DNA of 64,000 bases. Origin: Sphingorhabdus sp. EL138 (lineage in GTDB: Bacteria; Pseudomonadota; Alphaproteobacteria; Sphingomonadales; Sphingomonadaceae). A program made the translations under genes and the position numbers. How positions within the stretch are numbered: position 1 is the first letter of the stretch; every line of letters begins with the position of its first letter. The notes below the pieces were generated by a model. It saw only the letters and a program-made list of their open reading frames with translations, was not told where the DNA came from and made no database searches. The stretch spans positions 86,503 through 150,502 of the forward strand of contig NZ_CAMAYF010000003.1 in NCBI RefSeq assembly GCF_945862485.1, read 5' to 3'. Below, one piece after another: positions 25,919 to 34,754 of the stretch.

Positions 25919-27151
25919 TCAATTGTGGCTAGATATCCATTCTTCCACAACGGGCGCAATTTTTTCGCGCCATTTGCTGCCGTTGAAAATACCGTAATGG
26001 CCAACTTCTGGCGCCATATGATATTTCTTCAACGCCGCGGGCAAGCCGGTTGCAATAGTCAACGCGGCCTGTGTCTGGCCCAAACCGCTAATGTCATCGC
26101 GTTCGCCCTCAATCGCCAGCAAGCCAATATCGGTGATGGCCGCAGGATCCACCAAATGGCCGCGATAGTTGAATTCACCCTTGGGCAGCAAATGGCGCTG
26201 GAACACTGTATCCACGGTTTGCAGGTAGAATTCCGCCGTCATATCGCAGACCGCCCGATATTCGTCGTAAAATTCCTTATGCCGATCCGCACTCTCGCCA
26301 TCGCCTTTGACGAGGTCAGAGAACATCGACCAATGGCTCATCATATGATTGCCAAGGTTCATCGACATGAAGCCCGAAAGCTGCAGAAAACCCGGATATA
26401 CGCGGCGGCCAGCGCCCTTGTAATAAGGCGGGACAGTCGCGATCACATTTTGCACAAACCATTCATGCGGACGCTGGGTCGCGTGGTTGTTCACCACCGT
26501 TGGCGCTTCGCGTGTATCGATCGGCCCGCCCATCATCGTCAACGTGCGTGGACGCAGCGGATGGTCCTTTGCGCTCATTACTGCGGCCGCGGCATAAGCC
26601 GGAACCGACGGCTGGCACACGGCCAACATATGCGCGCCGCGTCCACCTGCATCGGGGCCAAGGAATTCGAGCCACTCGATCAGATAATCAATATAGGTTT
26701 CAAGATCGAAACCGCCGCCCGTCAGCGGCACATCGCGCGCGTCTTTCCAGTCGGTGATATACACATCATGCGTGACCATCATGCGCTCGACTGTCCTGCG
26801 CAAGAGCGTCGCAAAATGCCCGGACATAGGCGCGCAGATGAGAAGCCGTGGCTTTTCGCTGCTGCCTTCATAGACGAAACGCTTCAATTGACCGAAGGGC
26901 TTGCGCGCGAGATTTTCTTCCTGAACCGCGAAACTTTTGTCACCGATGACAACTTCATTTAATCCAAACGCAGGTTTTCCGCGCGGCAGAACCGAATGTG
27001 CAAAAACCTCAAGCGCAGAAGCCGCAACTGGCGCCATGCCGCCGTAATTGAACGGCGAAGGCAGCGCGCTGAGCCATTCTGCCTGTTTTTGCGCAACCCA
27101 GCCTGCGCCAGCAAGCCAGCCGCGTTGAAGGTCATATCCGGTGTAAAGCAT
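25919..27151 (-). CDS. phaZ: Intracellular polyhydroxyalkanoate depolymerase
   Basis: The 410-residue protein matches the intracellular PhaZ family (DepA-type), which degrades stored PHB/PHA granules. The key block is LICAPMSGHFATLLRRTVER followed by MLAVCQPSVPAYAA, where Cys replaces the usual lipase-box Ser, as in Ralstonia PhaZ. The C-terminal EVGHYGIFNGSKW carries the catalytic His. The start at 27151 (MLYTGYDLQRGWLAG) is chosen over an ATG 48 bases upstream by family resemblance and an AAAGG-like site. Confidence 0.9.
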   Translation of the reverse strand: MLYTGYDLQRGWLAGAGWVAQKQAEWLSALPSPFNYGGMAPVAASALEVFAHSVLPRGKPAFGLNEVVIGDKSFAVQEENLARKPFGQLKRFVYEGSSEKPRLLICAPMSGHFATLLRRTVERMMVTHDVYITDWKDARDVPLTGGGFDLETYIDYLIEWLEFLGPDAGGRGAHMLAVCQPSVPAYAAAAVMSAKDHPLRPRTLTMMGGPIDTREAPTVVNNHATQRPHEWFVQNVIATVPPYYKGAGRRVYPGFLQLSGFMSMNLGNHMMSHWSMFSDLVKGDGESADRHKEFYDEYRAVCDMTAEFYLQTVDTVFQRHLLPKGEFNYRGHLVDPAAITDIGLLAIEGERDDISGLGQTQAALTIATGLPAALKKYHMAPEVGHYGIFNGSKWREKIAPVVEEWISSHN

Positions 27152-27297
27152 ATTGAGGCCTTTAATATTCGCGGCGGGAATATTCTGCCGCAATGGCATA
27201 CGGCTTTACGCATTTATTGTGCATTGCACCATAGGAAAAGCGTTTACATTTTCCGTGGCGGATTGTTACCCGTCCGGCGCACTGCTAGGCGGGCGTA

Positions 27298-29097
27298 ATG
27301 ACAAACGATAATTCCGATACGCCAACCATAGCGACATCCGAAGAAGCGGCTCCCCCCAAGCCTAAGCTTAACTTTGGCAGTTTGCGGATGATCGGGCATT
27401 TTACCATACGGTATCCCCGCCAGATTACTTATGCCCTACTCGCGTTGATTGCAGCAGCGGCGTCTACGCTTGCCATCCCTTATGGCTTGCGCCTGATCAT
27501 CGATGAAGGCTTTGTCAAAAATGGCGGCGATCCTGCGCCATATTTCTATTTGTTGCTCGGCATAGTGGTTATCATCGGCGTTTCGACGGCGTTTCGTTTT
27601 TACTTTGTCAGTTGGCTCGGTGAACGTGTGGTGGGCGATATTCGTGTTGCAGTGCAGCAAAATCTATTGCGCTTGGCCCCGCGCTTTTTCGAAGATAATC
27701 GTCCCGGGGAAATCGCCAGCAGGATGACTGCCGATACAGCGATTATCGAACAGATTGTCGGCACTACGGTATCCGTTGCACTGCGCAATATCTTTATCGG
27801 CATAGGCGGCGTGACCCTGCTCTTCGGACTCGCTCCAAGCCTGACCATTTGGTTGCTCGCGGGCATTCCAGTCGTCGTTTTACCAATTGTGTTTCTGGGA
27901 CGACGGCTGGAGAAGGCTTCGCGCAAAAGCCAAGACAATGTCGCCAGCGTCGGCACGATCATTTCAGAAGCGCTTGGCGCCATAAAGATTGTTCAGGCCT
28001 TTGGGCAGGAAAGCCGTGAAGGAGTAAGATTTGCCGATGCTGTCGAAGGCACCTTCAATGCCGCGAAGAAGCGCATCAGATTGCGGGCGTTTCTGACCGC
28101 ACTCGTCATGGCGTTGATCTTTGGCGGCATCACGATGCTCGTTTGGGAAGGCACGGATCAAGTTAAGGAAGGCGTCATAACCTCCGGAACCTTGTTCGCG
28201 GTCGTCTTGTACGGGGCATTGGTCGCAGGGTCATTTGGCGCGCTGACCGAAGTCTATGGCGACCTTGTGCGCGCCTCGGGCGCGGCTTCGCGGCTCGCCG
28301 AATTGCTGAACGAAGTACCTGAGATAGCACCGCCTACTAACCCGGTTGTTATGCCGCCAGCGCGCGGGCAATTGGAATTCCAACATGTTCGCTTCCGCTA
28401 CCCCACCCGCCCTGAGGTCGCGGCGCTTGACGATTTCAGCCTGAAAGTATCACCGGGCGAAACCGTTGCTGTTGTGGGGCCGTCAGGCGCGGGCAAATCA
28501 ACTTTGTTCCAGCTGGCGGAACGTTTTTACGACCCCGAAATTGGAACCATCCGCATTGACGGTGTCGCGCTGACCAGCGCGGATCCTGCTGAATTCCGGC
28601 GCCGTATATCGTTAGTGCCACAAGACACGGTGTTGTTTGCAGCCTCCGCGCGCGACAATCTGCGTTACGGCCAATGGGATGCAAGCGACGATGCGATCTG
28701 GGCGGCAGCTGAAAAAGCAAACGCAGCTGGTTTCCTAAGTGCATTGCCGGAAGGTCTTAATACCTATTTGGGTGAAGGCGGCGCGCGGCTTTCCGGCGGG
28801 CAGCGGCAACGGCTTGCCATTGCCCGCGCCTTGTTGCGCGATTCGCCGATCTTGTTGCTCGATGAGGCCACGAGCGCCTTGGACGCCGAAAGTGAGAGGC
28901 TGGTGCAAGACGCGCTGGAGCGGCTGATGGTTGGACGCACCACAATCGTAATTGCACACCGTCTCGCAACCGTGCGTTCTGCTGACCGTATCATCGTGAT
29001 GGACCAAGGCAAAATTGTTGAAGAGGGCGATCATGCAGCCCTGAGCGTCGCGGGCGGATTATATGCCCGCCTCGCCAGCCTGCAATTTGATGCTTAA
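27298..29097 (+). CDS. ABC exporter with fused membrane and ATPase domains
   Basis: The 599-residue half-transporter has six predicted transmembrane helices in the first ~330 residues and a C-terminal ATPase: Walker A GPSGAGKST, signature LSGGQRQRLAIARALL, Walker B ILLLDEATSALD and the switch His in IAHRLATV. It is of the MsbA/HlyB type, acts as a dimer in the inner membrane, and could export lipid or peptide substrates. It converges with a DUF465 gene; the two stops are 24 bases apart. Confidence 0.93.
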   Translation: MTNDNSDTPTIATSEEAAPPKPKLNFGSLRMIGHFTIRYPRQITYALLALIAAAASTLAIPYGLRLIIDEGFVKNGGDPAPYFYLLLGIVVIIGVSTAFRFYFVSWLGERVVGDIRVAVQQNLLRLAPRFFEDNRPGEIASRMTADTAIIEQIVGTTVSVALRNIFIGIGGVTLLFGLAPSLTIWLLAGIPVVVLPIVFLGRRLEKASRKSQDNVASVGTIISEALGAIKIVQAFGQESREGVRFADAVEGTFNAAKKRIRLRAFLTALVMALIFGGITMLVWEGTDQVKEGVITSGTLFAVVLYGALVAGSFGALTEVYGDLVRASGAASRLAELLNEVPEIAPPTNPVVMPPARGQLEFQHVRFRYPTRPEVAALDDFSLKVSPGETVAVVGPSGAGKSTLFQLAERFYDPEIGTIRIDGVALTSADPAEFRRRISLVPQDTVLFAASARDNLRYGQWDASDDAIWAAAEKANAAGFLSALPEGLNTYLGEGGARLSGGQRQRLAIARALLRDSPILLLDEATSALDAESERLVQDALERLMVGRTTIVIAHRLATVRSADRIIVMDQGKIVEEGDHAALSVAGGLYARLASLQFDA

Positions 29098-29121
29098 AAA
29101 GTCGAAACTAGCCGTTCACAA

Positions 29122-29319
29122 CTAAGCGATAATGTCTGGGACCAATTGGTCTTCCAGACGCATGATCTGGTCCTTCAAGATAAGCTTTTTCTTCTTCAGT
29201 CGCGCGATCTGGAGTTGGTCAACTAACGTCTGCGCGGTGAGCGCCTGAATGGCATCATCAAGATCGCGATGCTCAATCTTAAGCTGTGCAAGCTGCTGCT
29301 GATACCCATCGTCGTTCAT
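29122..29319 (-). CDS. DUF465 (YdcH-family) small coiled-coil protein
   Basis: The 65-residue protein has heptad-like charged helices (LAQLKIEHRDLDDAIQALTA and LKKKKLILKDQIMRLEDQL), the DUF465/YdcH layout: two antiparallel helices with the KKxKLxLKD signature. Function is unknown. It converges with the ABC exporter gene and is head-to-head with a second DUF465 gene at 29491. Confidence 0.88.
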   Translation of the reverse strand: MNDDGYQQQLAQLKIEHRDLDDAIQALTAQTLVDQLQIARLKKKKLILKDQIMRLEDQLVPDIIA

Positions 29320-29490
29320 GAAACTATTCTACACAGACTGTGGTCAACAAGTCATCGTTAAAAAAACGGCGTTTGGCCCGAATCTGGTTTTTAGGCGCGC
29401 TGGACCGATAAATATCCTCAAGACTCTCGCAAAAATTCGTGATTTACTGCTTGGTTCAGAAAGCCGAGTCTCAGACTGAAGGAGAATGAT

Positions 29491-29661
29491 GTGCATAATA
29501 ATCATCTGTCCGCGCTTCGTAACAAGCATGCCGAACTCGAACAAAAGCTAGAGCGCGAAGAAAACAGACCGCTCCCCGATAGCAAAACCATTCTCGATCT
29601 GAAAAAACAAAAGTTACATCTTAAAGAGGCTATACTGCATGAAACGGCTTCAACAGGTTAA
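29491..29661 (+). CDS. Second DUF465-like small protein, GTG start
   Basis: This 56-residue gene starts at GTG 29491 (VHNNHLSALRNKHAELEQKL), six bases after GGAG at 29481-29484; nearby ATGs are in another frame that soon stops. The C-terminal half LDLKKQKLHLKEAI carries the DUF465 KKxKLxLKE signature, so it looks like a paralogue of the gene at 29122-29319, transcribed divergently. It is short and often missed. It lies 59 bases upstream of ptsP. Confidence 0.8.
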   Translation: MHNNHLSALRNKHAELEQKLEREENRPLPDSKTILDLKKQKLHLKEAILHETASTG

Positions 29662-29720
29662 CTTCGAAAAATTTAATAGTTTCTATCGCTTGCCCGTTCG
29701 GTCTCTGCTAGGTGTAGCTG

Positions 29721-31985
29721 ATGGAAAGCGCTACACGTTCTGCCCGTAATATCCTGACTGGCCTGCATGAGGTGATGGCCTCGAAAAATCATGCGCAGGG
29801 TAAGTTGAACCATGTGGTCAACATCATCGGCGAAGCGCTCTCGAGTGAAGTGTGTTCGATTTACTTGTTACGCGAGGGCGCACTTGAATTATTTGCCACG
29901 CGCGGGTTGAACCAAGCTGCGGTGCACATTACCCGGCTGGGTCTGGGCGAAGGTCTCGTTGGAACAATTGCTGAAAATGTCGAAACGCTGAACCTAGATC
30001 AGGCGGCAGCACATCCAAATTTCCGTTATGTCCCAGAAACTGGTGAAGAACGCTTTCACAGTTTTGCCGGCGTGCCAATTGTCCGGTCCGAACGAGCCGT
30101 CGGCGTGCTCGCGGTTCAGCATGTCGAACCGCGTAAATATGAAGAGGTCGAGATTGAGGCGCTTCAAACCGTCGCCATGGTGTTGTCGGAACTCATTGCC
30201 AACGCCGACCTAATTGACGAACCAACTGCCCGGGGTGGCAATGAGACTGGCACGATTAGTCTCACAGGATTACCGCTGGTTAAAGGTGCAGCCGCTGGCG
30301 TCGCTATTTTTCACCAGCCCAATGTGCGCATCGAGCACACCGTTGCCGAGGATATCGAAGCTGAGCGCCAGCGTGTCTATTCCGCCTTCGATAAAATGCG
30401 TGAACAAATCGACCGCATGACGAGCCAGATAGATTTTGGCACGGGCGGAGAACATGAAGAGGTCATCGCGACTTACAAAATGTTCGCTTATGATGAGGGC
30501 TGGAGCCGCCGGATCAATGAGGCCATTGACAGCGGCCTAACCGCCGAAGCCGCGATTGAACGTGTGCAGCAACGCACGCGCATGCGCATGCGGCAGATTG
30601 ACGACGCATTGCTTGCCGATCGCATGCACGATCTGGAGGACCTGTCGAACCGTTTGCTACGCATCGTTTCCGGGCAAATGAGTACCGCGGCGCAACTGGG
30701 GCTGAAGAAGGATTCCATCCTGATCGCACGCAATTTGGGTCCAGCAGAATTGCTGGAATATGACAAAAGGCGTCTGCGCGGTGTGGTCCTAGAGGAAGGC
30801 TCGCTTACCGCACATGTGGTGATCGTGGCACGTGCCATGGGCATTCCGGTTCTTGGTCGGGTGCGCGGCATTCGCCACAAGGTACGCGACGGTGACATGC
30901 TGTTGTTGAACGCGGATGACAAAAGCGTCATCGTGCGCCCTTCCTCTGCGGCAGAAGAAATATTTCAACATGATCTTGTGGATCGGCAGAAGAAAAAAGC
31001 GCGTTATGCCGCGATGCGCGATGAAGCATCCGTTACCAAAGACGGCGTGCCGGTTACACTCATGATTAACGCTGGCTTGCGTGATGATATGTCGGCTTTG
31101 GCGACAACCGGCGCGGAAGGCGTTGGCCTTTTTCGGACCGAGTTCCAGTTTTTGATTTCGGCGACCTTGCCCCAACGCGAGCGGCAGCAACGCTTCTACC
31201 GCGACGTTTTGGATGCGGCTGGCGACAAGCCAGTCATTTTCCGCACGCTGGATGTCGGCGGAGACAAGGCCCTACCCTATTTGAAGGACGAAACGAGCGA
31301 AGAGGAAAATCCCGCGTTGGGCTGGCGTGCACTGCGGCTGTCGCTTGATCACGCCGGGTTGATGAAGGCGCAAGCGCGCGCGCTGATTGAGGCAGCGGCC
31401 GGTCGCACGCTGAACGTCATGTTCCCGATGGTCTCTGAGCCATGGGAGTTTGATGCGGCTAAGGCCATTTTCGACGGCCAGATTGAATTTCTGGGGCGGC
31501 AGAAAAAGATACTACCTAACAAAATCCGTTACGGTGCGATGCTTGAGGTCCCGGCTCTAGCAGAGACGCTCGACATCCTGCTGCCGAAGATTGATTTTCT
31601 GTCCATTGGTACCAACGATCTAACCCAGTTCCTTTTTGCTGCGGACCGAGCTGATCCCCGTTTGGCAGAGCGCTATGACTGGCTGAGCTCGGCTATCCTG
31701 CGGTTCATACGGCGGGTCGTAAAGGCCACCGAGGGCCACGAGGTCGACGTCGCGGTGTGCGGCGAAATGGGTGGACGAACGCTTGAGGCGCTTGCCCTCA
31801 TGGGCATTGGCATTCGTCGATTGTCGATCACACCAGCCGCGGTTGGGCCTATCAAGGCCATGATCCGTTCAACCCGCCATTCTGATATCCGCGCAAAAAT
31901 GGAAGAGTTGCTTGACAATCCTACGGAGAATTTGCGCGAAGAATTGACAAGTTGGGCAATTGGTCAAGGCATTGAAATCGGGTAA
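29721..31985 (+). CDS. ptsP: PEP-protein phosphotransferase of the nitrogen-PTS (EI-Ntr)
   Basis: The 754-residue protein has an N-terminal GAF domain (about 1-165) followed by a full enzyme I. The phosphorylated His lies in GSLTAHVVIVARAMGIPVLG, and PEP-binding motifs GVGLFRTEFQF, RTLDVGGDKALPYL and DFLSIGTNDLTQF are present. PtsP feeds phosphate into NPr and EIIANtr to signal nitrogen and potassium status. The GAF domain may sense glutamine or other small ligands. It precedes the RodZ-like gene. Confidence 0.96.
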   Translation: MESATRSARNILTGLHEVMASKNHAQGKLNHVVNIIGEALSSEVCSIYLLREGALELFATRGLNQAAVHITRLGLGEGLVGTIAENVETLNLDQAAAHPNFRYVPETGEERFHSFAGVPIVRSERAVGVLAVQHVEPRKYEEVEIEALQTVAMVLSELIANADLIDEPTARGGNETGTISLTGLPLVKGAAAGVAIFHQPNVRIEHTVAEDIEAERQRVYSAFDKMREQIDRMTSQIDFGTGGEHEEVIATYKMFAYDEGWSRRINEAIDSGLTAEAAIERVQQRTRMRMRQIDDALLADRMHDLEDLSNRLLRIVSGQMSTAAQLGLKKDSILIARNLGPAELLEYDKRRLRGVVLEEGSLTAHVVIVARAMGIPVLGRVRGIRHKVRDGDMLLLNADDKSVIVRPSSAAEEIFQHDLVDRQKKKARYAAMRDEASVTKDGVPVTLMINAGLRDDMSALATTGAEGVGLFRTEFQFLISATLPQRERQQRFYRDVLDAAGDKPVIFRTLDVGGDKALPYLKDETSEEENPALGWRALRLSLDHAGLMKAQARALIEAAAGRTLNVMFPMVSEPWEFDAAKAIFDGQIEFLGRQKKILPNKIRYGAMLEVPALAETLDILLPKIDFLSIGTNDLTQFLFAADRADPRLAERYDWLSSAILRFIRRVVKATEGHEVDVAVCGEMGGRTLEALALMGIGIRRLSITPAAVGPIKAMIRSTRHSDIRAKMEELLDNPTENLREELTSWAIGQGIEIG

Positions 31986-32006
31986 ATAATTGCGGCTTAA
32001 TTATTT
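31984..32006. repeat. AT-rich inverted repeat after ptsP
   Basis: AAATAATT (31984-31991) and AATTATTT (31999-32006) are perfect 8-bp arms around a 7-base centre. They overlap the end of ptsP and lie 19 bases before a TTGACA box. No T-tract follows, so a regulatory dyad is more likely than a terminator. Confidence 0.45.
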
Positions 32007-32024
32007 GATTATCTGCAATAAACA

Positions 32025-32052
32025 TTGACATTATTCATTTGGTGCCCATTAT
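32025..32052 (+). promoter_or_regulatory. Candidate sigma70-type promoter of the RodZ-like gene
   Basis: TTGACA (32025-32030) is followed after 16 bases by CATTAT (32047-32052), a 4/6 match to TATAAT. Transcription would start near 32059, which rules out the upstream TTG (32039) as start and fits the GTG at 32087 or ATG at 32108. Confidence 0.5.
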
Positions 32053-32086
32053 CCGCGCCACTGCACGCAGATGTGGGGAGCGGGTC

Positions 32087-32680
32087 GTGGAGATTGCAGT
32101 GGACGAAATGCCTCGTGTGGAAACGGAGCCTATGACTGTAGGTGAAGAACTCAAGGCCGCGCGCGCGCGGATGGGTATGAGTCTGTCTGACCTCGCCGCC
32201 GAGACACGTGTGCCGATGCGACATTTGGAATCCATTGAGCGATCCGAATTCAGCGCGTTGCCAGGACAAACGTATACCGTTGGTTTTGTTCGGTCTTACG
32301 CCCGCGCGGTTGCACTAGACGATATTGCGATAGTGAATGCACTACGCGCCGAATTATCTAGCGGCGGGCATGAAAGATATGAGGCCCCGCTCCAAAATTA
32401 CCAACCAGCGGACCCTGCGCGTGTTCCTTCGAAAAGCTTGGCATGGACCGCTGCAGCAGTTGCGGTGTTGGTTCTGGCCGCTTATTTAATTTTTAGAAGC
32501 TACGCATTACAGCCAACTCCAGCGCAGCAAATGCCAACGTCAGCGCCCATAACAGTGCCAACGACAATCGTGCCCAAGCCTGCCGCGACCGTGGATGGTG
32601 ATACAGCCGTTACGAGCGGCAGCATGGACGAAAAAGCGGCTCTGCCCGGCACATCTTTGGTAGCCACCCCAAATCAGTAA
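32087..32680 (+). CDS. RodZ-like HTH membrane protein, short form
   Basis: The 197-residue product has an N-terminal HTH_25 domain (TVGEELKAARARMGMSLSDL ... TRVPMRHLESIE), a YTVGFVRSYARAVALD segment, a transmembrane helix (LAWTAAAVAVLVLAAYLIF) and a short Pro/Thr-rich periplasmic tail. This is the RodZ cytoplasmic plus membrane architecture; RodZ links MreB to the envelope. The usual C-terminal DUF4115 beta domain is missing. GTG 32087 is chosen for the GGGGAG site 6 bases upstream; ATG 32108 is an alternative. Confidence 0.78.
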   Translation: MEIAVDEMPRVETEPMTVGEELKAARARMGMSLSDLAAETRVPMRHLESIERSEFSALPGQTYTVGFVRSYARAVALDDIAIVNALRAELSSGGHERYEAPLQNYQPADPARVPSKSLAWTAAAVAVLVLAAYLIFRSYALQPTPAQQMPTSAPITVPTTIVPKPAATVDGDTAVTSGSMDEKAALPGTSLVATPNQ

Positions 32681-32807
32681 GCCCCATCATTAAAGCCCGT
32701 AATTCGATAAACTGCAATTTTTTTTGCCGAAATGCAGCGCGGGCCTTTATCGCGGGATTGCACTAAGCTATACCCGCTATTCGAGCTTAGTAAAGGGAAG
32801 TAACTCA

Positions 32808-33710
32808 ATGTATTTTCGGCGCGTTATCCTTGGCAGCGCAGCTTTAGCGATTAGCGTACCAGCAATGGCGCAGGACGCGAACATTGACACGCGCGTGGGC
32901 AAACTCGAGAAGGAGATGCGGGCTGTTCAGCGCCAGGTATTCCCCAATGGTGCCGGCAGATTTGTCGAACCGGATATCCAGTCACCGACAGCGCCAAGCA
33001 CGACGAGCAGTTCAACAACTGTAACGGTCGATCTTACAGCGCGTGTGGATGCATTAGAGGCGCAGCTTGCGACTCTGACTGGGCAGGTCGAATTGCAAGG
33101 CAACAATATGCGCGGACTCGAGGGCCGGTTGAAGGCGCTGGAGATACAAATGGCTGCTCAGGCAGCATCGCCTGTCGAAAAAGTTGAACCAACGGTAACG
33201 CCCACAGCAGCAGCACCGAAAACTAAAGCAGGCGTAGTTCCAACAAAGCCTGCAACCTCCGCTAAGCCAAACCCGGCCCGTATCGCTGCAGTTGCGGCGA
33301 TCGAACGCCCGGCCAGTGGCGATGCGTTCGATGATGGTTACAATTATGGCTACCGTCTATGGGAAGCTAAATTCTATCCGGAATCGCAAGCAATACTTGA
33401 AGAAATCTTGACAAAATTTCCGAAACATAAACGTGCAAGCTATGCACGAAATTTGCTTGGCCGAGCATGGTTGGATGACAAAAAACCCGCAACTGCGGTG
33501 AAGGTTTTTTACGAAAACTATAAGGCTGACCCACGTGGTGACCGCGCGCCCGATAGTTTGCTGTTCTTGGGATCGGCTTTGACAGACCTTGGAAAAGCGG
33601 CTGAGGCATGTGAAGCTTTTGGCGAATTGGCAAAAGCATATCCCGATGCGGCGACTGGCCGCTTGTCCGAACGCCTCACATCCGGCAAAACAAGGGCGAA
33701 GTGCAAGTAA
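32808..33710 (+). CDS. ybgF: Cell division coordinator CpoB / YbgF-type protein
   Basis: The 300-residue protein starts with a signal peptide (MYFRRVILGSAALAIS, cleavage after AMA), then coiled-coil stretches (RVGKLEKEMRAVQRQ; RVDALEAQLATLTGQVEL), a Pro/Ala/Lys linker and C-terminal TPR repeats from about residue 195 (YNYGYRLWEAKFYPESQAIL). This is the periplasmic YbgF/CpoB layout, which tunes PBP1B and Tol during division. It lies next to tilS rather than the tol-pal genes, which are not in the window. The ATG has AAGGGAAG upstream. Confidence 0.88.
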   Translation: MYFRRVILGSAALAISVPAMAQDANIDTRVGKLEKEMRAVQRQVFPNGAGRFVEPDIQSPTAPSTTSSSTTVTVDLTARVDALEAQLATLTGQVELQGNNMRGLEGRLKALEIQMAAQAASPVEKVEPTVTPTAAAPKTKAGVVPTKPATSAKPNPARIAAVAAIERPASGDAFDDGYNYGYRLWEAKFYPESQAILEEILTKFPKHKRASYARNLLGRAWLDDKKPATAVKVFYENYKADPRGDRAPDSLLFLGSALTDLGKAAEACEAFGELAKAYPDAATGRLSERLTSGKTRAKCK

Positions 33711-34645
33711 CGCTAGAACCGGACGTTCTCGACCGCTTCAGGGCAGCACTTTGCAGGCTGGACTGTGCCGATGATCGCTTGTTATGCGCGGTGTCGGGCG
33801 GCCCCGATAGCCTTGCCCTTTTACTGTTGGCGCAGCAAGTTTTGCCCGGTAAATTGGTCGCCGCAACAGTAGACCATCAATTGCGGGCCGAGTCCGCTGA
33901 TGAGGCGCAGATTGTTGCCGAAATTTGCCGCAATCTTGGCGTTCCGCATATCATTTTAACACCTGACGAAAAAATCTCAGGCAATCTCCAGTCATCCGCG
34001 CGCGCGGCCCGTTACGCGTTGTTGGAACGTACGGCCGATACGCAAAATTGTCGGCACATTGCGACGGCACATCATGCCGATGACCAATTGGAAACTTTGC
34101 TCATGCGACTGGGGCGGGGCAGCGGCGTCGATGGCTTGTCCGGCATTCGCACCCGCAATGGGCGGGTAATGCGGCCACTTTTGGAATTCACAAAAGCGGA
34201 GCTTATCGACATCTGCTCCAGTGCTGGCATTCAATCGGTCAACGACCCCAGCAACGCAAACATCGATTTTGACCGGGTTGCGATGCGGAAATGGTTAGCC
34301 AACACGCAGCATCCATTCTCTGCACCCCGCGCGCTGCGCACGGCCAGCGCCTTGGCAGACGCATCCGATGCTCTGCTCTGGATAACCGACACGCTGGCAG
34401 AGCAGCGGATAAGTCAAGAAAATGACGTTATCACCTGCAAGGCCAGCGGCCTGCCTCGTGAATTGAAACGACGGTTGTTAATCCGCTGCCTTAAGACCTT
34501 GGACGTCAATCTTGCTCCCCGTGGTGACGCAATCAACCGCTTGTTAACCGACCTCGATAATGCGCGGACTGCTATGATTGGCAATATCAAATGCCTAGGC
34601 GGATCTGATTGGCAGTTTTCCAAAGCACCGCCCCGACGTAGTTAA
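33701..34645 (+). CDS. tilS: tRNA(Ile)-lysidine synthase
   Basis: TilS attaches lysine to C34 of tRNA-Ile(CAU) so that it reads AUA. The PP-loop motif SGGPDSLALLLL lies near residue 31, and HHADDQLETLLMRLGRGSG follows. The 314-residue protein is the short form without a large C-terminal domain. It starts at GTG 33701, inside the last codons of ybgF (10-base overlap), implying coupled translation. Confidence 0.92.
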   Translation: MQVTLEPDVLDRFRAALCRLDCADDRLLCAVSGGPDSLALLLLAQQVLPGKLVAATVDHQLRAESADEAQIVAEICRNLGVPHIILTPDEKISGNLQSSARAARYALLERTADTQNCRHIATAHHADDQLETLLMRLGRGSGVDGLSGIRTRNGRVMRPLLEFTKAELIDICSSAGIQSVNDPSNANIDFDRVAMRKWLANTQHPFSAPRALRTASALADASDALLWITDTLAEQRISQENDVITCKASGLPRELKRRLLIRCLKTLDVNLAPRGDAINRLLTDLDNARTAMIGNIKCLGGSDWQFSKAPPRRS

Positions 34646-34754
34646 GAAAAACAGCCCGTAAGTTTTGCCAATCGCTATATTGTCATTCACGCATTCGCCC
34701 CTACATTAGCTGCGTATCTCCACGTATATAGCGCGGGCACAGAACAAGGCAGTG

